Shown piece by piece: positions 10,077-17,519 of a stretch of DNA of 39,933 nucleotides; positions within the stretch are counted from its first letter, which is position 1; each line of letters begins with the position of its first letter. Below the pieces are notes generated by a model. It made no database searches. It was not told the DNA's origin and saw only the letters and a list, made by a program, of their open reading frames with translations. Origin of the DNA: Comamonadaceae bacterium G21597-S1 (GTDB lineage: Bacteria > Pseudomonadota > Gammaproteobacteria > Burkholderiales > Burkholderiaceae_C); contig JAPWHR010000025.1 in NCBI GenBank assembly GCA_027214345.1, positions 1 to 39,933 of the forward strand, read 5' to 3'. The position numbers were made by a program, and so were the translations under genes.

Positions 10077-10216
10077 CCCGGGCCGTCGGTGTTCACCACC
10101 AGCGCCAGCATGTCCAGCGGGCGGAACCGATGGGGCCGCAGGCCGCGGCCCTCGGTCTGCGGTGACGACGCAGCCCTGTCGCCGGCCCCCTTGCCGATCG
10201 TTTGGCCGGGCGAGGT
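10077..10216. other. Convergent intergenic region with GC-rich hairpin
   Basis: The SH3-protein gene and the Bug gene end here facing each other. GGGCCGC (10133-10139) and GCGGCCC (10145-10151) form a 7-bp stem with a 5-base loop. There is no T-tract, so termination at this hairpin is only possible. No small gene was recognised. Confidence 0.3.
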
Positions 10217-11185
10217 TCAGTCTGCCTGGAAGCCCGAGTTCTTGATCGGCTGGCTCCAGGCCGCCTTGTCGCCGGCCAGCCGGTTGCGCATCTCGTCGGC
10301 GCTGCCGGGCGATGCGGTCAAGCCCAGGCCGGCCAGCCGCTCGACCAGGTCGGGCGCCTTGAGTGCGGCTTGCAAGGATGCGTTGAGCTTGTCGACCGTG
10401 GCCTTGGGCATGTTGGGCGGGCCGAACACGCCGAACCAGGCCAGCGCGTCGATGTCGATGCCTTGTTCCTTGAAGGTCGGCACGCCGGGAAAGTTCGGGT
10501 TGCGCTGCGCGCCGCTGAGCGCGAGGATGCGCAGCTTGCCGGCCTTGTGATACTCGGCGAATTCGGCCGGCGTGTCGAAGCCGATCGGGATCTGGCCGCC
10601 GAGCAGGTTGGTCACCAGCGGAGCGCCGCCCTGGTAGGCCACATGGGTCAGCTTCATCTTGGCCGCGTCGGCCAGCATCTCGCCCATGAAGTGCGGCATC
10701 GATCCGGCTGCCGGCGAGCCGAAGTTGGCCTTGCCAGGGTTGGCCTGGAACCAGGTGATCAGTTCCTTCATGTCCTTGGCCGGCGTGCCGGGGCCGGCCG
10801 CCAGAGCCAGCGGAAAGGTCGCGGCGTTGCCGATCGGCGTGAAGTCCTTGGTGGTGTCGTACTTGATGCTCTTGAACACCATGGGTTGCACGACCATGAC
10901 GGCAAACGGAACGACCATGACGGTATTGCCGTCGGGCGCGGCATCCTTGACCATCTGGGCCGCGATGCGGCCACCGGCGCCGGGCTTGTTCTCGACCAGC
11001 ACCGATACGCCGAGCGTGTCCTTCATCTTGTCGGCCAGCAAGCGGGCCGTGGTGTCGGCGGAGCCGCCCGGCGGGAATCCGACGACGAGTCGGACCGGGC
11101 CGGTCTGCGCCAGGGCATGTGCGCCCAGGCCCAGGCCCATGGCCATGACGAGCAGGGATCGGCGCAGCATAGTCAACTTGTTCAT
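10217..11185 (-). CDS. Bug family tripartite tricarboxylate transporter substrate-binding protein
   Basis: A 322-residue periplasmic binding protein of the Bug/TctC family. The signal peptide covers about residues 1-26 (cleavage after AHALA). The mature N-terminus carries the hallmark VRLVVGFPPGGSADTTARLL, followed by VENKPGAGGRIAAQMV. The family binds carboxylates such as dicarboxylates, aromatic acids or acidic amino acids. No TctA/TctB membrane subunits are next to it, so it is an orphan binding protein, as is common in Burkholderiales. The ATG at 11185 has GGAGA about 8 bases upstream. Ligand unknown. Confidence 0.93.
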   Translation of the reverse strand: MNKLTMLRRSLLVMAMGLGLGAHALAQTGPVRLVVGFPPGGSADTTARLLADKMKDTLGVSVLVENKPGAGGRIAAQMVKDAAPDGNTVMVVPFAVMVVQPMVFKSIKYDTTKDFTPIGNAATFPLALAAGPGTPAKDMKELITWFQANPGKANFGSPAAGSMPHFMGEMLADAAKMKLTHVAYQGGAPLVTNLLGGQIPIGFDTPAEFAEYHKAGKLRILALSGAQRNPNFPGVPTFKEQGIDIDALAWFGVFGPPNMPKATVDKLNASLQAALKAPDLVERLAGLGLTASPGSADEMRNRLAGDKAAWSQPIKNSGFQAD

Positions 11186-11221
11186 CCAGTGTCTCCAGTA
11201 GTGTTGAGTTCGATCCGGCGC

Positions 11222-11227
11222 AGTTTA
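11222..11227 (-). promoter_or_regulatory. Possible -10 element of the Bug gene
   Basis: TAAACT on the minus strand would start transcription near 11215, giving a leader of about 30 bases. No good -35 is present. Upstream, an imperfect hairpin (arms 11271-11277 and 11291-11297) may mark the end of the DUF547 operon, though it lacks a T-tract. Confidence 0.35.
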
Positions 11228-11339
11228 GTCCAGCGTACGGGCCCGGCGCCTCAGGGTTTTTGCTGGACGCCGCCGGGCCACCTGCGTGTTCCCGGCGACG
11301 GCTGTTTGCAGCACAATCGACAGGCCTGCCCGGCGTACG

Positions 11340-12164
11340 TCAGCGCGACACGTCGTTGAGCGACCAGTCGTAGTCCAGGTAACGCACCCGGACCGTACCG
11401 GAGCGCAGCACCGCGATGTCGGCCGGCTTCGTGGCCAGTTGTTCCGCATACAGTGCCAGCAATTTGTCGATGCTGCCCACGCCGCGATGGCCCTTCTGGA
11501 AATCTTCCTGGAACCACTTGAAGATCTCGCTGATTTCCGCGCGGCCGTCGTTGAACCGGTTGCGGGTGCGGTCCGACATGAAGCGTTTCATGCCGTCGTC
11601 GAGCTGGGCGTCGAGTTGCGGCGCCGTGAAGGCTTCCGGGCGTAATGCCGGGCATCCGATCGAAGCGCAATTGACCGCGGCATGGACGCGCCAGTCCTGG
11701 TAGACCGGGCGCAGCTGCTCGTGTTCGATCCAGTCCAGATGGCGCTCCTCGCCGAGCAGGCGGAAGAACTTCTTTTTCCACGGGCTCTGGAACAGGCTGC
11801 CCAGCTCCTTGATGGAATTCAGGTCCGGGTACCGGGTGAGGATCAGCTCGACGGTGAAGCCGTTGTAGGCGTTGATCAGGAACGCCATTTTCTGCTCGCG
11901 CGAGAAGCCGGCGAACCGGGCCGGCGTCAGTGCCGACCACTGCGCCAGCACCTGCTGCAGGGCCGTCCGGTCGGACGCGAACCCCCGGTAGTCGACCCGG
12001 CTTTGTTTTTCGTCCGGGAGCCAGCGCACATGTTGCTTCAAAAGCGCATCCCAGGCCGCATAACGGTGGTCGAACGATGCGTCACCGGTCTGGGCGCGTA
12101 CCGCCAGCGATGGCAGCACCAGCGCGATCGTGGCCGCGGCAAGAATCAGTCGTCGTTCGGTCAT
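11340..12164 (-). CDS. DUF547 domain-containing exported protein
   Basis: A 274-residue exported protein. A signal peptide covers about residues 1-24 (cleavage near AVRA). The rest is a DUF547 domain with its typical blocks: HVRWLPDEKQSRVDYRGF, REQKMAFLINAYNGFTVELI, VHAAVNCASIGCPALRPEAF and SEIFKWFQEDF. DUF547 resembles papain-like folds, and the conserved Cys/His-containing VHAAVNCASIGCP block is retained. The biochemical role is unknown. The gene begins 3 bases after the stop of the membrane flavoprotein, so they form an operon and probably act together. Confidence 0.88.
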   Translation of the reverse strand: MTERRLILAAATIALVLPSLAVRAQTGDASFDHRYAAWDALLKQHVRWLPDEKQSRVDYRGFASDRTALQQVLAQWSALTPARFAGFSREQKMAFLINAYNGFTVELILTRYPDLNSIKELGSLFQSPWKKKFFRLLGEERHLDWIEHEQLRPVYQDWRVHAAVNCASIGCPALRPEAFTAPQLDAQLDDGMKRFMSDRTRNRFNDGRAEISEIFKWFQEDFQKGHRGVGSIDKLLALYAEQLATKPADIAVLRSGTVRVRYLDYDWSLNDVSR

Positions 12165-12167
12165 CGC

Positions 12168-14369
12168 TCAGCTTCGTTTCCAGTCGTGGTATTTGCGCAC
12201 CCATTCGAGCAGCCGCTTGGGCTGGTGCGCGCGTTTCCATTCGCCCGCGGCGTACTTGTTGGCCTCCGACCAGGTCGGGTAGGTATGGATGGTGCCCAGG
12301 ATCTTGTTCATGCCCAGGCCGTGTTTCATCGCCAGCACATATTCGGCGAGGAGGTCGCCGGCATGCGAGCCGACGATGGTCACGCCCAGGATGGTGTCCT
12401 TGCCCGGCAAAGTCAACACCTTGACGAAGCCATGGGCTTCGCTGTCGGCGATGGCGCGGTCCAGGTCGTCGAGGCCGTACTTGACCACTTCGTATGCGAT
12501 GCCCTGGTCCTTGGCGTCCTGTTCGTTCAGTCCGACCCGCGCGACCTCCGGGTCGATGAAGGTAGCCCACGGGATCACCGAATAGTCGGCCTTGAAACGC
12601 TTGAAATCGCCGAACAAGGCATTGACCGCCGCATACCAGGCCTGGTGCGCCGCCACGTGCGTGAACTGGTAAGGACCGGCGACGTCGCCGGCGGCGTAGA
12701 TGTTCGGGTACAGCGTCTGCAGGTATTCGTTGGTGTCCACCGTCTTGTGGGTGGGGATGCCGAGTTCTTCGAGGCCATAACCGGTGAGCCGGGCCGAGCG
12801 GCCCACGGCCACGATCAGCGCATCGAACTCCAGCCGGATCTCCTGCCCCTGGTGTTCGACGACGATCGCGCGGGTGTCGCCGTCGCGTTCGCAGCGCAGC
12901 GCCTTGTGCGACACCAGAACCTGCACGCCGTCGGCTTGCAGCGCCTGGCGTGCCAGCTCGGAGACTTCCGGGTCCTCGCGCATCATGATGCGCGGCGCCA
13001 TCTCGACCTGTTGTACCTGCGCTCCGAGCCGGGCCAGCGCCTGCGACAACTCGCAGCCGATCGGCCCGCCGCCGAGCACGACGATGCGCCGGGGCATCTC
13101 GTCCAGTTGCGCGAAGTTGTCCCACATGGTGTCGCTGGTGACGTAGCCGACATCGTCCAGTCCCGGCAGCGGCGGCACGAAGGGCCGGGCGCCGGCGGCG
13201 ATGACGATGTTGCGGGTCGTGAGCCGTGACGTGCTGCCGTCGTCGGCCCGGATCTCGACCGTCCAGGGGTTGACGATGGTCGCGTAGCCGGGCCGCACGT
13301 CCACGCCCAGGCTGGTGTAACGCTCGATGCTGTCGTGCGGCGCGATGTCGGCGATCACCTGGTGGATACGCGCCATCACCTGCTTGAAGCTGAACGTGGC
13401 CGTGGCCTCGGTGAATCCGTAGCGCTCGGCATGCCGGATCTGGTGTTGCAGTTTGGCGGTCCGGATCAGGGCCTTGCTCGGCACACAACCGAAGTTCAGG
13501 CAGTCGCCGCCCATCTTGTGCGCTTCGACCAGCGTGACCTTGGCCTTGACCGCCGCCGCGATGTAGGAGGCGACCAGTCCGCCGGCGCCGGCGCCGATGA
13601 CGACCAGGTTGCGGTCGAACGTCGCCGGCCGCTGGTCGTTCCAGCGTGCGAACACCTTGCGCCGCTGGACCAGGTCGACGATCCTGCGCGCCAGCAGCGG
13701 GAAGATGCCCAGCAGCACGAAGGCGCCGATCAGGCCCGGCGACAGGATGGAGCCCAGGGAGTCGATCTTGGCCAGTTCGGTGCCGGCGTAGACATAGGCC
13801 ACGGTGCCGGCGAGCATGCCGACCTGGCTGACCCAGAAGAAGGTCCGGGTCTTCATCCGGGTCAGTCCCATGACCAGATTGAGCACGAAGAACGGAATCG
13901 CCGGGATCAGCCGCAGCGTGAACAGGTAGAACGCGCCCTCGCGCTCGACGCCCTTGTTGACGTCGGCCAGGCGCCGGCCGAAGCGCGCCTCGATGCTGTC
14001 GCGCAGCAGGTACCGGGCCACCAGCATGGCCAGCGTCGCGCCCAGCGTGGAGGCGAACGACACCACGATGGTGCCCAGCACCAGGCCGAAGCCGGCGCCG
14101 GCGGCCAGCGTCATGATGGCGGCTCCCGGCAGCGACAAGGCCGTGACGGCGACATAGATCGCAAAATAGGCCAGCGTCACGGTGACCGGGTTCTCCGCGA
14201 ACAGCGCGTTGAATTGCGCCTGGCTCTGCTTGACGAAGTCCAGGCTGAAATAACGCCCCAGGTCGAATACGAAGAAGGCCACCACCGCGGCCAGCACGAC
14301 GGCGAGGATCAGGATTTTCTTGGGGCTCACCGACAGGCACCGTTTCTTGTGTTGTAGCGCATGCAGCAC
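12168..14369 (-). CDS. TVP38/TMEM64-pyridine nucleotide-disulfide oxidoreductase fusion
   Basis: A 733-residue fusion. The N-terminal 235 residues form a membrane domain of the TVP38/TMEM64 (VTT/SNARE-associated) family, including LSLPGAAIMTLAAGAGFG (79-96) and FTLRLIPAIPFFVLNLVMG (150-168). A flavoprotein related to mercuric reductase/dihydrolipoamide dehydrogenase follows. It has the FAD-binding GAGAGG motif at 259-264, the redox-active disulfide GGDCLNFGCVPSKAL (Cys290 and Cys295), and near the C-terminus the HTYPTWSE block with the family's His-Glu pair. It should use FAD and NAD(P)H and reduce a thiol, metal or quinone substrate at the membrane. Start at 14369 is uncertain: no clear Shine-Dalgarno is seen and a GTG start 13 codons in is possible. 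It is in an operon with DUF547. Confidence 0.88.
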   Translation of the reverse strand: MLHALQHKKRCLSVSPKKILILAVVLAAVVAFFVFDLGRYFSLDFVKQSQAQFNALFAENPVTVTLAYFAIYVAVTALSLPGAAIMTLAAGAGFGLVLGTIVVSFASTLGATLAMLVARYLLRDSIEARFGRRLADVNKGVEREGAFYLFTLRLIPAIPFFVLNLVMGLTRMKTRTFFWVSQVGMLAGTVAYVYAGTELAKIDSLGSILSPGLIGAFVLLGIFPLLARRIVDLVQRRKVFARWNDQRPATFDRNLVVIGAGAGGLVASYIAAAVKAKVTLVEAHKMGGDCLNFGCVPSKALIRTAKLQHQIRHAERYGFTEATATFSFKQVMARIHQVIADIAPHDSIERYTSLGVDVRPGYATIVNPWTVEIRADDGSTSRLTTRNIVIAAGARPFVPPLPGLDDVGYVTSDTMWDNFAQLDEMPRRIVVLGGGPIGCELSQALARLGAQVQQVEMAPRIMMREDPEVSELARQALQADGVQVLVSHKALRCERDGDTRAIVVEHQGQEIRLEFDALIVAVGRSARLTGYGLEELGIPTHKTVDTNEYLQTLYPNIYAAGDVAGPYQFTHVAAHQAWYAAVNALFGDFKRFKADYSVIPWATFIDPEVARVGLNEQDAKDQGIAYEVVKYGLDDLDRAIADSEAHGFVKVLTLPGKDTILGVTIVGSHAGDLLAEYVLAMKHGLGMNKILGTIHTYPTWSEANKYAAGEWKRAHQPKRLLEWVRKYHDWKRS

Positions 14370-14444
14370 GCATGCGCCGGGTATGTGGCTGGTAGTCGCC
14401 GATTCCCCCGCATTCTTACACCGTGGCGGTCGGCCCGGCGCGTA

Positions 14445-15209
14445 TCAGGGCTGCACCAGCAGCAGGTCGCCGACCACGGCCAGGCTGCTGCCGCCGGTGT
14501 TGTCGGCGTCGGCACCCACGGCCAGCGCGATCAGCGGGGGCAGGGACCGGGTCTCGTGGCCGAAGGCGCGCAGGAAGTCCTCGGCCAGCGGCCGGTCCAC
14601 CGGCATCCACTGCCCGGGGCGCGGCGGCCCCTGGCCTGCGACCATGTACCGCACGCGTGCGCTGAACACATTGGGCACGATGCTGCCCGCCGGCAGCAGG
14701 CGGTCCCACACGTAGCACAGCGTTGCGGCGGGCAGGGGTTCACCGGACAGGGCGCGGGCGATACGCAGGCTGGCCTGCTCGCCGAAGGACATGCCGTCGA
14801 GGGGCATGTCGAACAAAACGCAGACCTTGAGCGGCGCGTCGTCGCCTTCCCGTGTCCGCAGGTCGGAGGCGGGCAGGCCGCGTTCGAGCCGCCAGCGCCA
14901 GCGCAGTCGTGCAGCCGGATGGACCTGCGCAGAGCCGGCGTCGAACACGAGGTTGCCGTACGACGCATCGGCCCGGATCCGCAGCGCGACCAGGCCATCG
15001 TCCTGGGCCTGGATGTCGAATCGGGTCAACGGAATCTTCTGGCCCGGCAGGCCGACCACCCGCCACGGTGGCGCGACCGCCCCGGCCTGCATGTGCGAGA
15101 AGCGGGCCTGCGCCAGGAGCGCGGCGAGGTTGTCGTCGGCCGCGGCGCTGGGCGGGGCGGCGACTGCCAGCACCAGTACCGCGGTCACAACGCCCCATCG
15201 GCCCCTCAT
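14445..15209 (-). CDS. DUF3047 domain-containing exported protein
   Basis: A 254-residue protein with a signal peptide (about 1-23, [20 protein letters not shown] then SAAA). The DUF3047 domain covers most of the mature protein, recognised by [22 protein letters not shown]-type segments, VCVLFDMP, and the C-terminal region ending in [18 protein letters not shown]. Function of the family is unknown. Start at 15209 was chosen because the signal peptide starts there and the ATG overlaps the acylphosphatase stop by 4 bases (ATGA), indicating translational coupling. Confidence 0.82.
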   Translation of the reverse strand: MRGRWGVVTAVLVLAVAAPPSAAADDNLAALLAQARFSHMQAGAVAPPWRVVGLPGQKIPLTRFDIQAQDDGLVALRIRADASYGNLVFDAGSAQVHPAARLRWRWRLERGLPASDLRTREGDDAPLKVCVLFDMPLDGMSFGEQASLRIARALSGEPLPAATLCYVWDRLLPAGSIVPNVFSARVRYMVAGQGPPRPGQWMPVDRPLAEDFLRAFGHETRSLPPLIALAVGADADNTGGSSLAVVGDLLLVQP

Positions 15210-15496
15210 GCCGTGGCAACGCAACGCAGGGCCACCAGCGATGGGTCGACTGGCTGTGCCGTTGCCTTCACCGCGTCCACGCGTGCCGCCGGCGGGCCCT
15301 GGTGGCACCATTGCACGAGCGACTCGACCGCCGCGGCCGGGCCCTGGACCATGGCTTCGACGCGGCCGTCCCGGCGGTTACGGACCCAGCCGGCCAATTG
15401 CAGCGTGCGCGCGGTGGATTCGAGCGAGGCGCGAAAGAAGACTCCCTGGACATGACCGGAGATGAACAGGTGCTGGCAGATGGTCTCGGGGTGCAT
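15206..15496 (-). CDS. acyP: Acylphosphatase
   Basis: A 96-residue acylphosphatase, which hydrolyses carboxyl-phosphate bonds such as that of acetyl phosphate. The substrate-binding loop GHVQGVFFR lies at 14-22, with the catalytic Arg22. The catalytic Asn is Asn40 in LAGWVRN. Length is typical. It is the first gene of a two-gene unit with the DUF3047 gene, overlapping by 4 bases. The context gives no further clue to a specific substrate. Confidence 0.92.
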   Translation of the reverse strand: MHPETICQHLFISGHVQGVFFRASLESTARTLQLAGWVRNRRDGRVEAMVQGPAAAVESLVQWCHQGPPAARVDAVKATAQPVDPSLVALRCVATA

Positions 15497-15540
15497 GGTT
15501 CCACGTTCGGTTGGTCGATCACCCCCGATGGTAAGCCGGA

Positions 15541-15580
15541 CAAAAAATGGGGCTGCCTCGCGCGAACGCGGGGCAGCCCC
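15541..15580 (-). terminator. Rho-independent terminator after csbD
   Basis: Arms GGGGCTGCC (15549-15557) and GGCAGCCCC (15572-15580) form a 9-bp GC stem. On the minus strand the stem is followed by six T residues (complement of A 15542-15547). It lies 40 bases beyond the CsbD stop and ends the ferritin-like/CsbD unit. Confidence 0.85.
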
Positions 15581-15619
15581 CGAGGCGCCGCTCGGGCGCC
15601 CGATGGCCGTGGCCTCAGG

Positions 15620-15853
15620 TCAGACGCGATCCTGCGGCCGGACGAACCATTCGTCGCGGGCGCTGGCGGACCAGGTGTCGATCTGCTTCTCGGCCTCGTC
15701 CTTGGCAATGCCGTAACGCTCCTGCAGCTTGCCGGACAGCTGTTCGCGGCGGCCGGCGATGACGTCGAGGTCGTCGTCCGTGAGCTTGCCCCACTGAACC
15801 TTGGCCTTGCCGGTCAGTTGTTTCCAGTTTCCTTCGATACGGTCCCAATTCAT
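15620..15853 (-). CDS. CsbD family stress protein
   Basis: A 77-residue hydrophilic protein with the CsbD signature MNWDRIEGNWKQLTGKAK and KLTDDDLDVIAGRREQLSGK. CsbD-like proteins are abundant general-stress proteins of unknown mechanism. The C-terminus carries an extension (KQIDTWSASARDEWF) common in proteobacterial members. Start at 15853 has AAGGAGGA 5 to 6 bases upstream. It lies 80 bases after the ferritin-like gene, with no clear promoter of its own, so it is likely expressed from the ferritin-like gene's promoter. A strong terminator follows. Confidence 0.92.
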   Translation of the reverse strand: MNWDRIEGNWKQLTGKAKVQWGKLTDDDLDVIAGRREQLSGKLQERYGIAKDEAEKQIDTWSASARDEWFVRPQDRV

Positions 15854-15933
15854 GATGTCCTCCTTGTGCTTGGGTGGGTATGTCGGCCGGGATGGCCGCT
15901 TGCGGGGACGCGGCGTCCTGCCGCGATGGCTGC

Positions 15934-16494
15934 CTATCGGGCCAGCCAATCCTTGAGTTCGTCGGCATGTTCCTGCTCGTCGCTGAGGATGTCCTCTAGC
16001 AGGCGCCGGGTGGTGGAATCCTTGTCGCCGATCATCGCGATCATCTGGCTGTACGACTCGACGGCCACGCGTTCGGCCACCAGGTTGGCGCGGATCATCG
16101 CGGTCAGGTCCTTGGAGTCGTCATAGGCGGCATGGCTGCGCCGGGTCAAAGAATCGGGCGAGAAGTCGGGCTCGCCGCCGAGTTGCACGATGCGCGTGGC
16201 CAGCCGATCGGCGTGGGCCGCTTCCTCGTTGGCGTGGACCAAGAACTCCTCGGCGATCTTGGGTGAAGCCAGGCCATCGGCGGTGAAATGATGGCGCTTG
16301 TAGCGCAACACGCACAGCAGCTCGGTGGCCAATGCGTCGTTGAGCAGCCGGATGACGTCCTCGCGCCATGGACCGTAGTGCGGCGTCACCGCGCCTTCGT
16401 CGATGCTGCGACGGGCCTGGTCGATGGCGTCTTCATCCAGACGCATCTCCTGCTGTGTGTTGGCCTTGGTGGTCTGCTGGGTCTTTGTGGTCAT
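15934..16494 (-). CDS. Ferritin-like (bacterioferritin/Dps-type) protein
   Basis: A 186-residue four-helix ferritin-like protein. Di-iron ligands appear in order: Glu58 (ALATELLCVLRYKRHHF), Glu91 and His94 (NEEAAHAD), Glu141 (VAERVAVESYSQM), then Glu173 and His176 (DEQEHADELKDWL). This fits a bacterioferritin-type ferroxidase centre. It should oxidise and store iron or limit Fenton chemistry under stress. The N-terminal 40 residues are polar and Thr/Gln-rich. Start at 16494 (MTTKTQQ) is preferred to in-frame ATGs at 16506 and 16521 because GGGAG lies about 6 bases upstream. It leads a unit with csbD and has the shared stress promoter. Confidence 0.9.
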   Translation of the reverse strand: MTTKTQQTTKANTQQEMRLDEDAIDQARRSIDEGAVTPHYGPWREDVIRLLNDALATELLCVLRYKRHHFTADGLASPKIAEEFLVHANEEAAHADRLATRIVQLGGEPDFSPDSLTRRSHAAYDDSKDLTAMIRANLVAERVAVESYSQMIAMIGDKDSTTRRLLEDILSDEQEHADELKDWLAR

Positions 16495-16550
16495 GTGTGC
16501 TCCCATGTGTTGGTTGTCCATGTGCCCGGATGCTTGTGATCGGGTCCCTT

Positions 16551-16609
16551 GCACTGTAGGTGGCGGCGCCGATTCCGGCCATCGGCGGCGGACGCCGGCG
16601 CATGTAGGA
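16551..16609 (-). promoter_or_regulatory. Stress-island promoter upstream of ferritin-like/csbD
   Basis: On the minus strand TCCTACA (16609-16603) is followed after 16 bases by GCCGAT and after a further 20 by CCTACAGT (16560-16553). CTACAGT reads as an RpoS-like -10 with its upstream C. The two outer elements are 48 bases apart, as at the PA2169-like and cls promoters. Start of transcription would be near 16545, about 50 bases before the ATG. Confidence 0.55.
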
Positions 16610-16687
16610 GTGCGCCGCGTACCGTCGTCGGAGACGCCCGAGCGGCTGCCACCGGGCCGCGCGCGAACGTGCGGGCCCGGCAGGGTC

Positions 16688-17230
16688 TCAGGCCCGGAAC
16701 CGCGCGGGTGGTGGCAATGCATCGCGCAACGACCGGATCTGCCGCAGGCTGCTCTCGATCTGGCGCAACTGCCGTTCGACCACCGTGCGCGCCAGCGCAG
16801 GCAATTCCTGATCCAGCACCTGCCGATAGCGCTCGCGTGTCTCCGATTCGCCACGTTCGCATTCGGCCACGATCGATGCATCGCACAGGCCGCACAGGGT
16901 TCCGTGCACGGCCACCCAGCCCCGGTGCAGGCTGTCGCTGGCCGCACCCCCGCGCATCGGCATGCCGCCGAGCTGCTGCACCAGGTCGTGCAGCTGTTCC
17001 CGCGCGGTGTCGCATTCCTGCGCCCGCTTGCGGAACAAGGCGCGATGGCGGCTGATGTTGGAATAGTCGGCACAGGACGCGAAACCATAGGCGCTGTCGG
17101 CGCAGGTGTCGATGAGCCGGTTCAGGGCGTCGATCCGTTCGAGGTCAAGGTCGACGGCGGGGGCGGAGACAGCGCGCCGGATGGCGTGTGGGGCGTTGCG
17201 GTGCCGCGTCATGGTGCTTGCCTGGGTCAT
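16688..17230 (-). CDS. PA2169/DUF2383 family four-helix-bundle protein
   Basis: A 180-residue protein with the PA2169/DUF2383 ferritin-like pattern: LNRLIDTCADSAYGFASCAD, RAQECDTAREQLHDLVQQLGG, SLHRGWVAVHGTLCG and ERGESETRERYRQVL. Members are small helical bundles found with stress and envelope proteins; their activity is unknown. The start at 17230 has a strong AGGAGG 7 bases upstream, which decides it against the in-frame ATG at 17212. It carries its own copy of the island promoter upstream. Confidence 0.85.
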   Translation of the reverse strand: MTQASTMTRHRNAPHAIRRAVSAPAVDLDLERIDALNRLIDTCADSAYGFASCADYSNISRHRALFRKRAQECDTAREQLHDLVQQLGGMPMRGGAASDSLHRGWVAVHGTLCGLCDASIVAECERGESETRERYRQVLDQELPALARTVVERQLRQIESSLRQIRSLRDALPPPARFRA

Positions 17231-17305
17231 ATGGTTTCCTCCTGGATGAACATGGGCCGGTGCCCGACGGCTGGCGGGCTGGCCCGGTGGGGCGTGCGTG
17301 CGCTC

Positions 17306-17362
17306 ATGCTAGGCAGGCGCGGGCGCGCGGCCCATCGGCTGCGGCCATGTCGCGATGTAGGA
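17306..17362 (-). promoter_or_regulatory. Stress-island promoter upstream of the PA2169-like gene
   Basis: On the minus strand TCCTACA (17362-17356), 16 bases, GCCGAT, 20 bases, CCTAGCAT (17313-17306). Spacing between outer elements is 48, identical to the ferritin-like promoter. A block CCGCnGCCGATGG is shared at the same position. Transcription start would be near 17299, about 69 bases before the ATG. Confidence 0.55.
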
Positions 17363-17433
17363 AATTGCCGCATGGCGCATCCGGCGGACCGGGCCTGGAG
17401 CACCAGCGGTGGGCACGGGTCGGCGGCGCGCTG

Positions 17434-17490
17434 TCTGACAGACGCATCCGGTGCGGGCCGATACCCGATACGCAGCGGCGCGTCTACGCT
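17434..17490 (+). promoter_or_regulatory. Stress-island promoter upstream of the cardiolipin-synthase-like gene
   Basis: On the plus strand TCTGACA (17434-17440, inside the palindrome GTCTGACAGAC), 16 bases, GCCGAT (17457-17462), 20 bases, TCTACGCT (17483-17490). CTACGCT is close to the RpoS -10 CTATACT. Outer spacing is again 48. Transcription start would be near 17497. Confidence 0.55.
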
Positions 17491-17519
17491 GTGGGCGGCC
17501 ATCACTGCCGGGAGCATCC

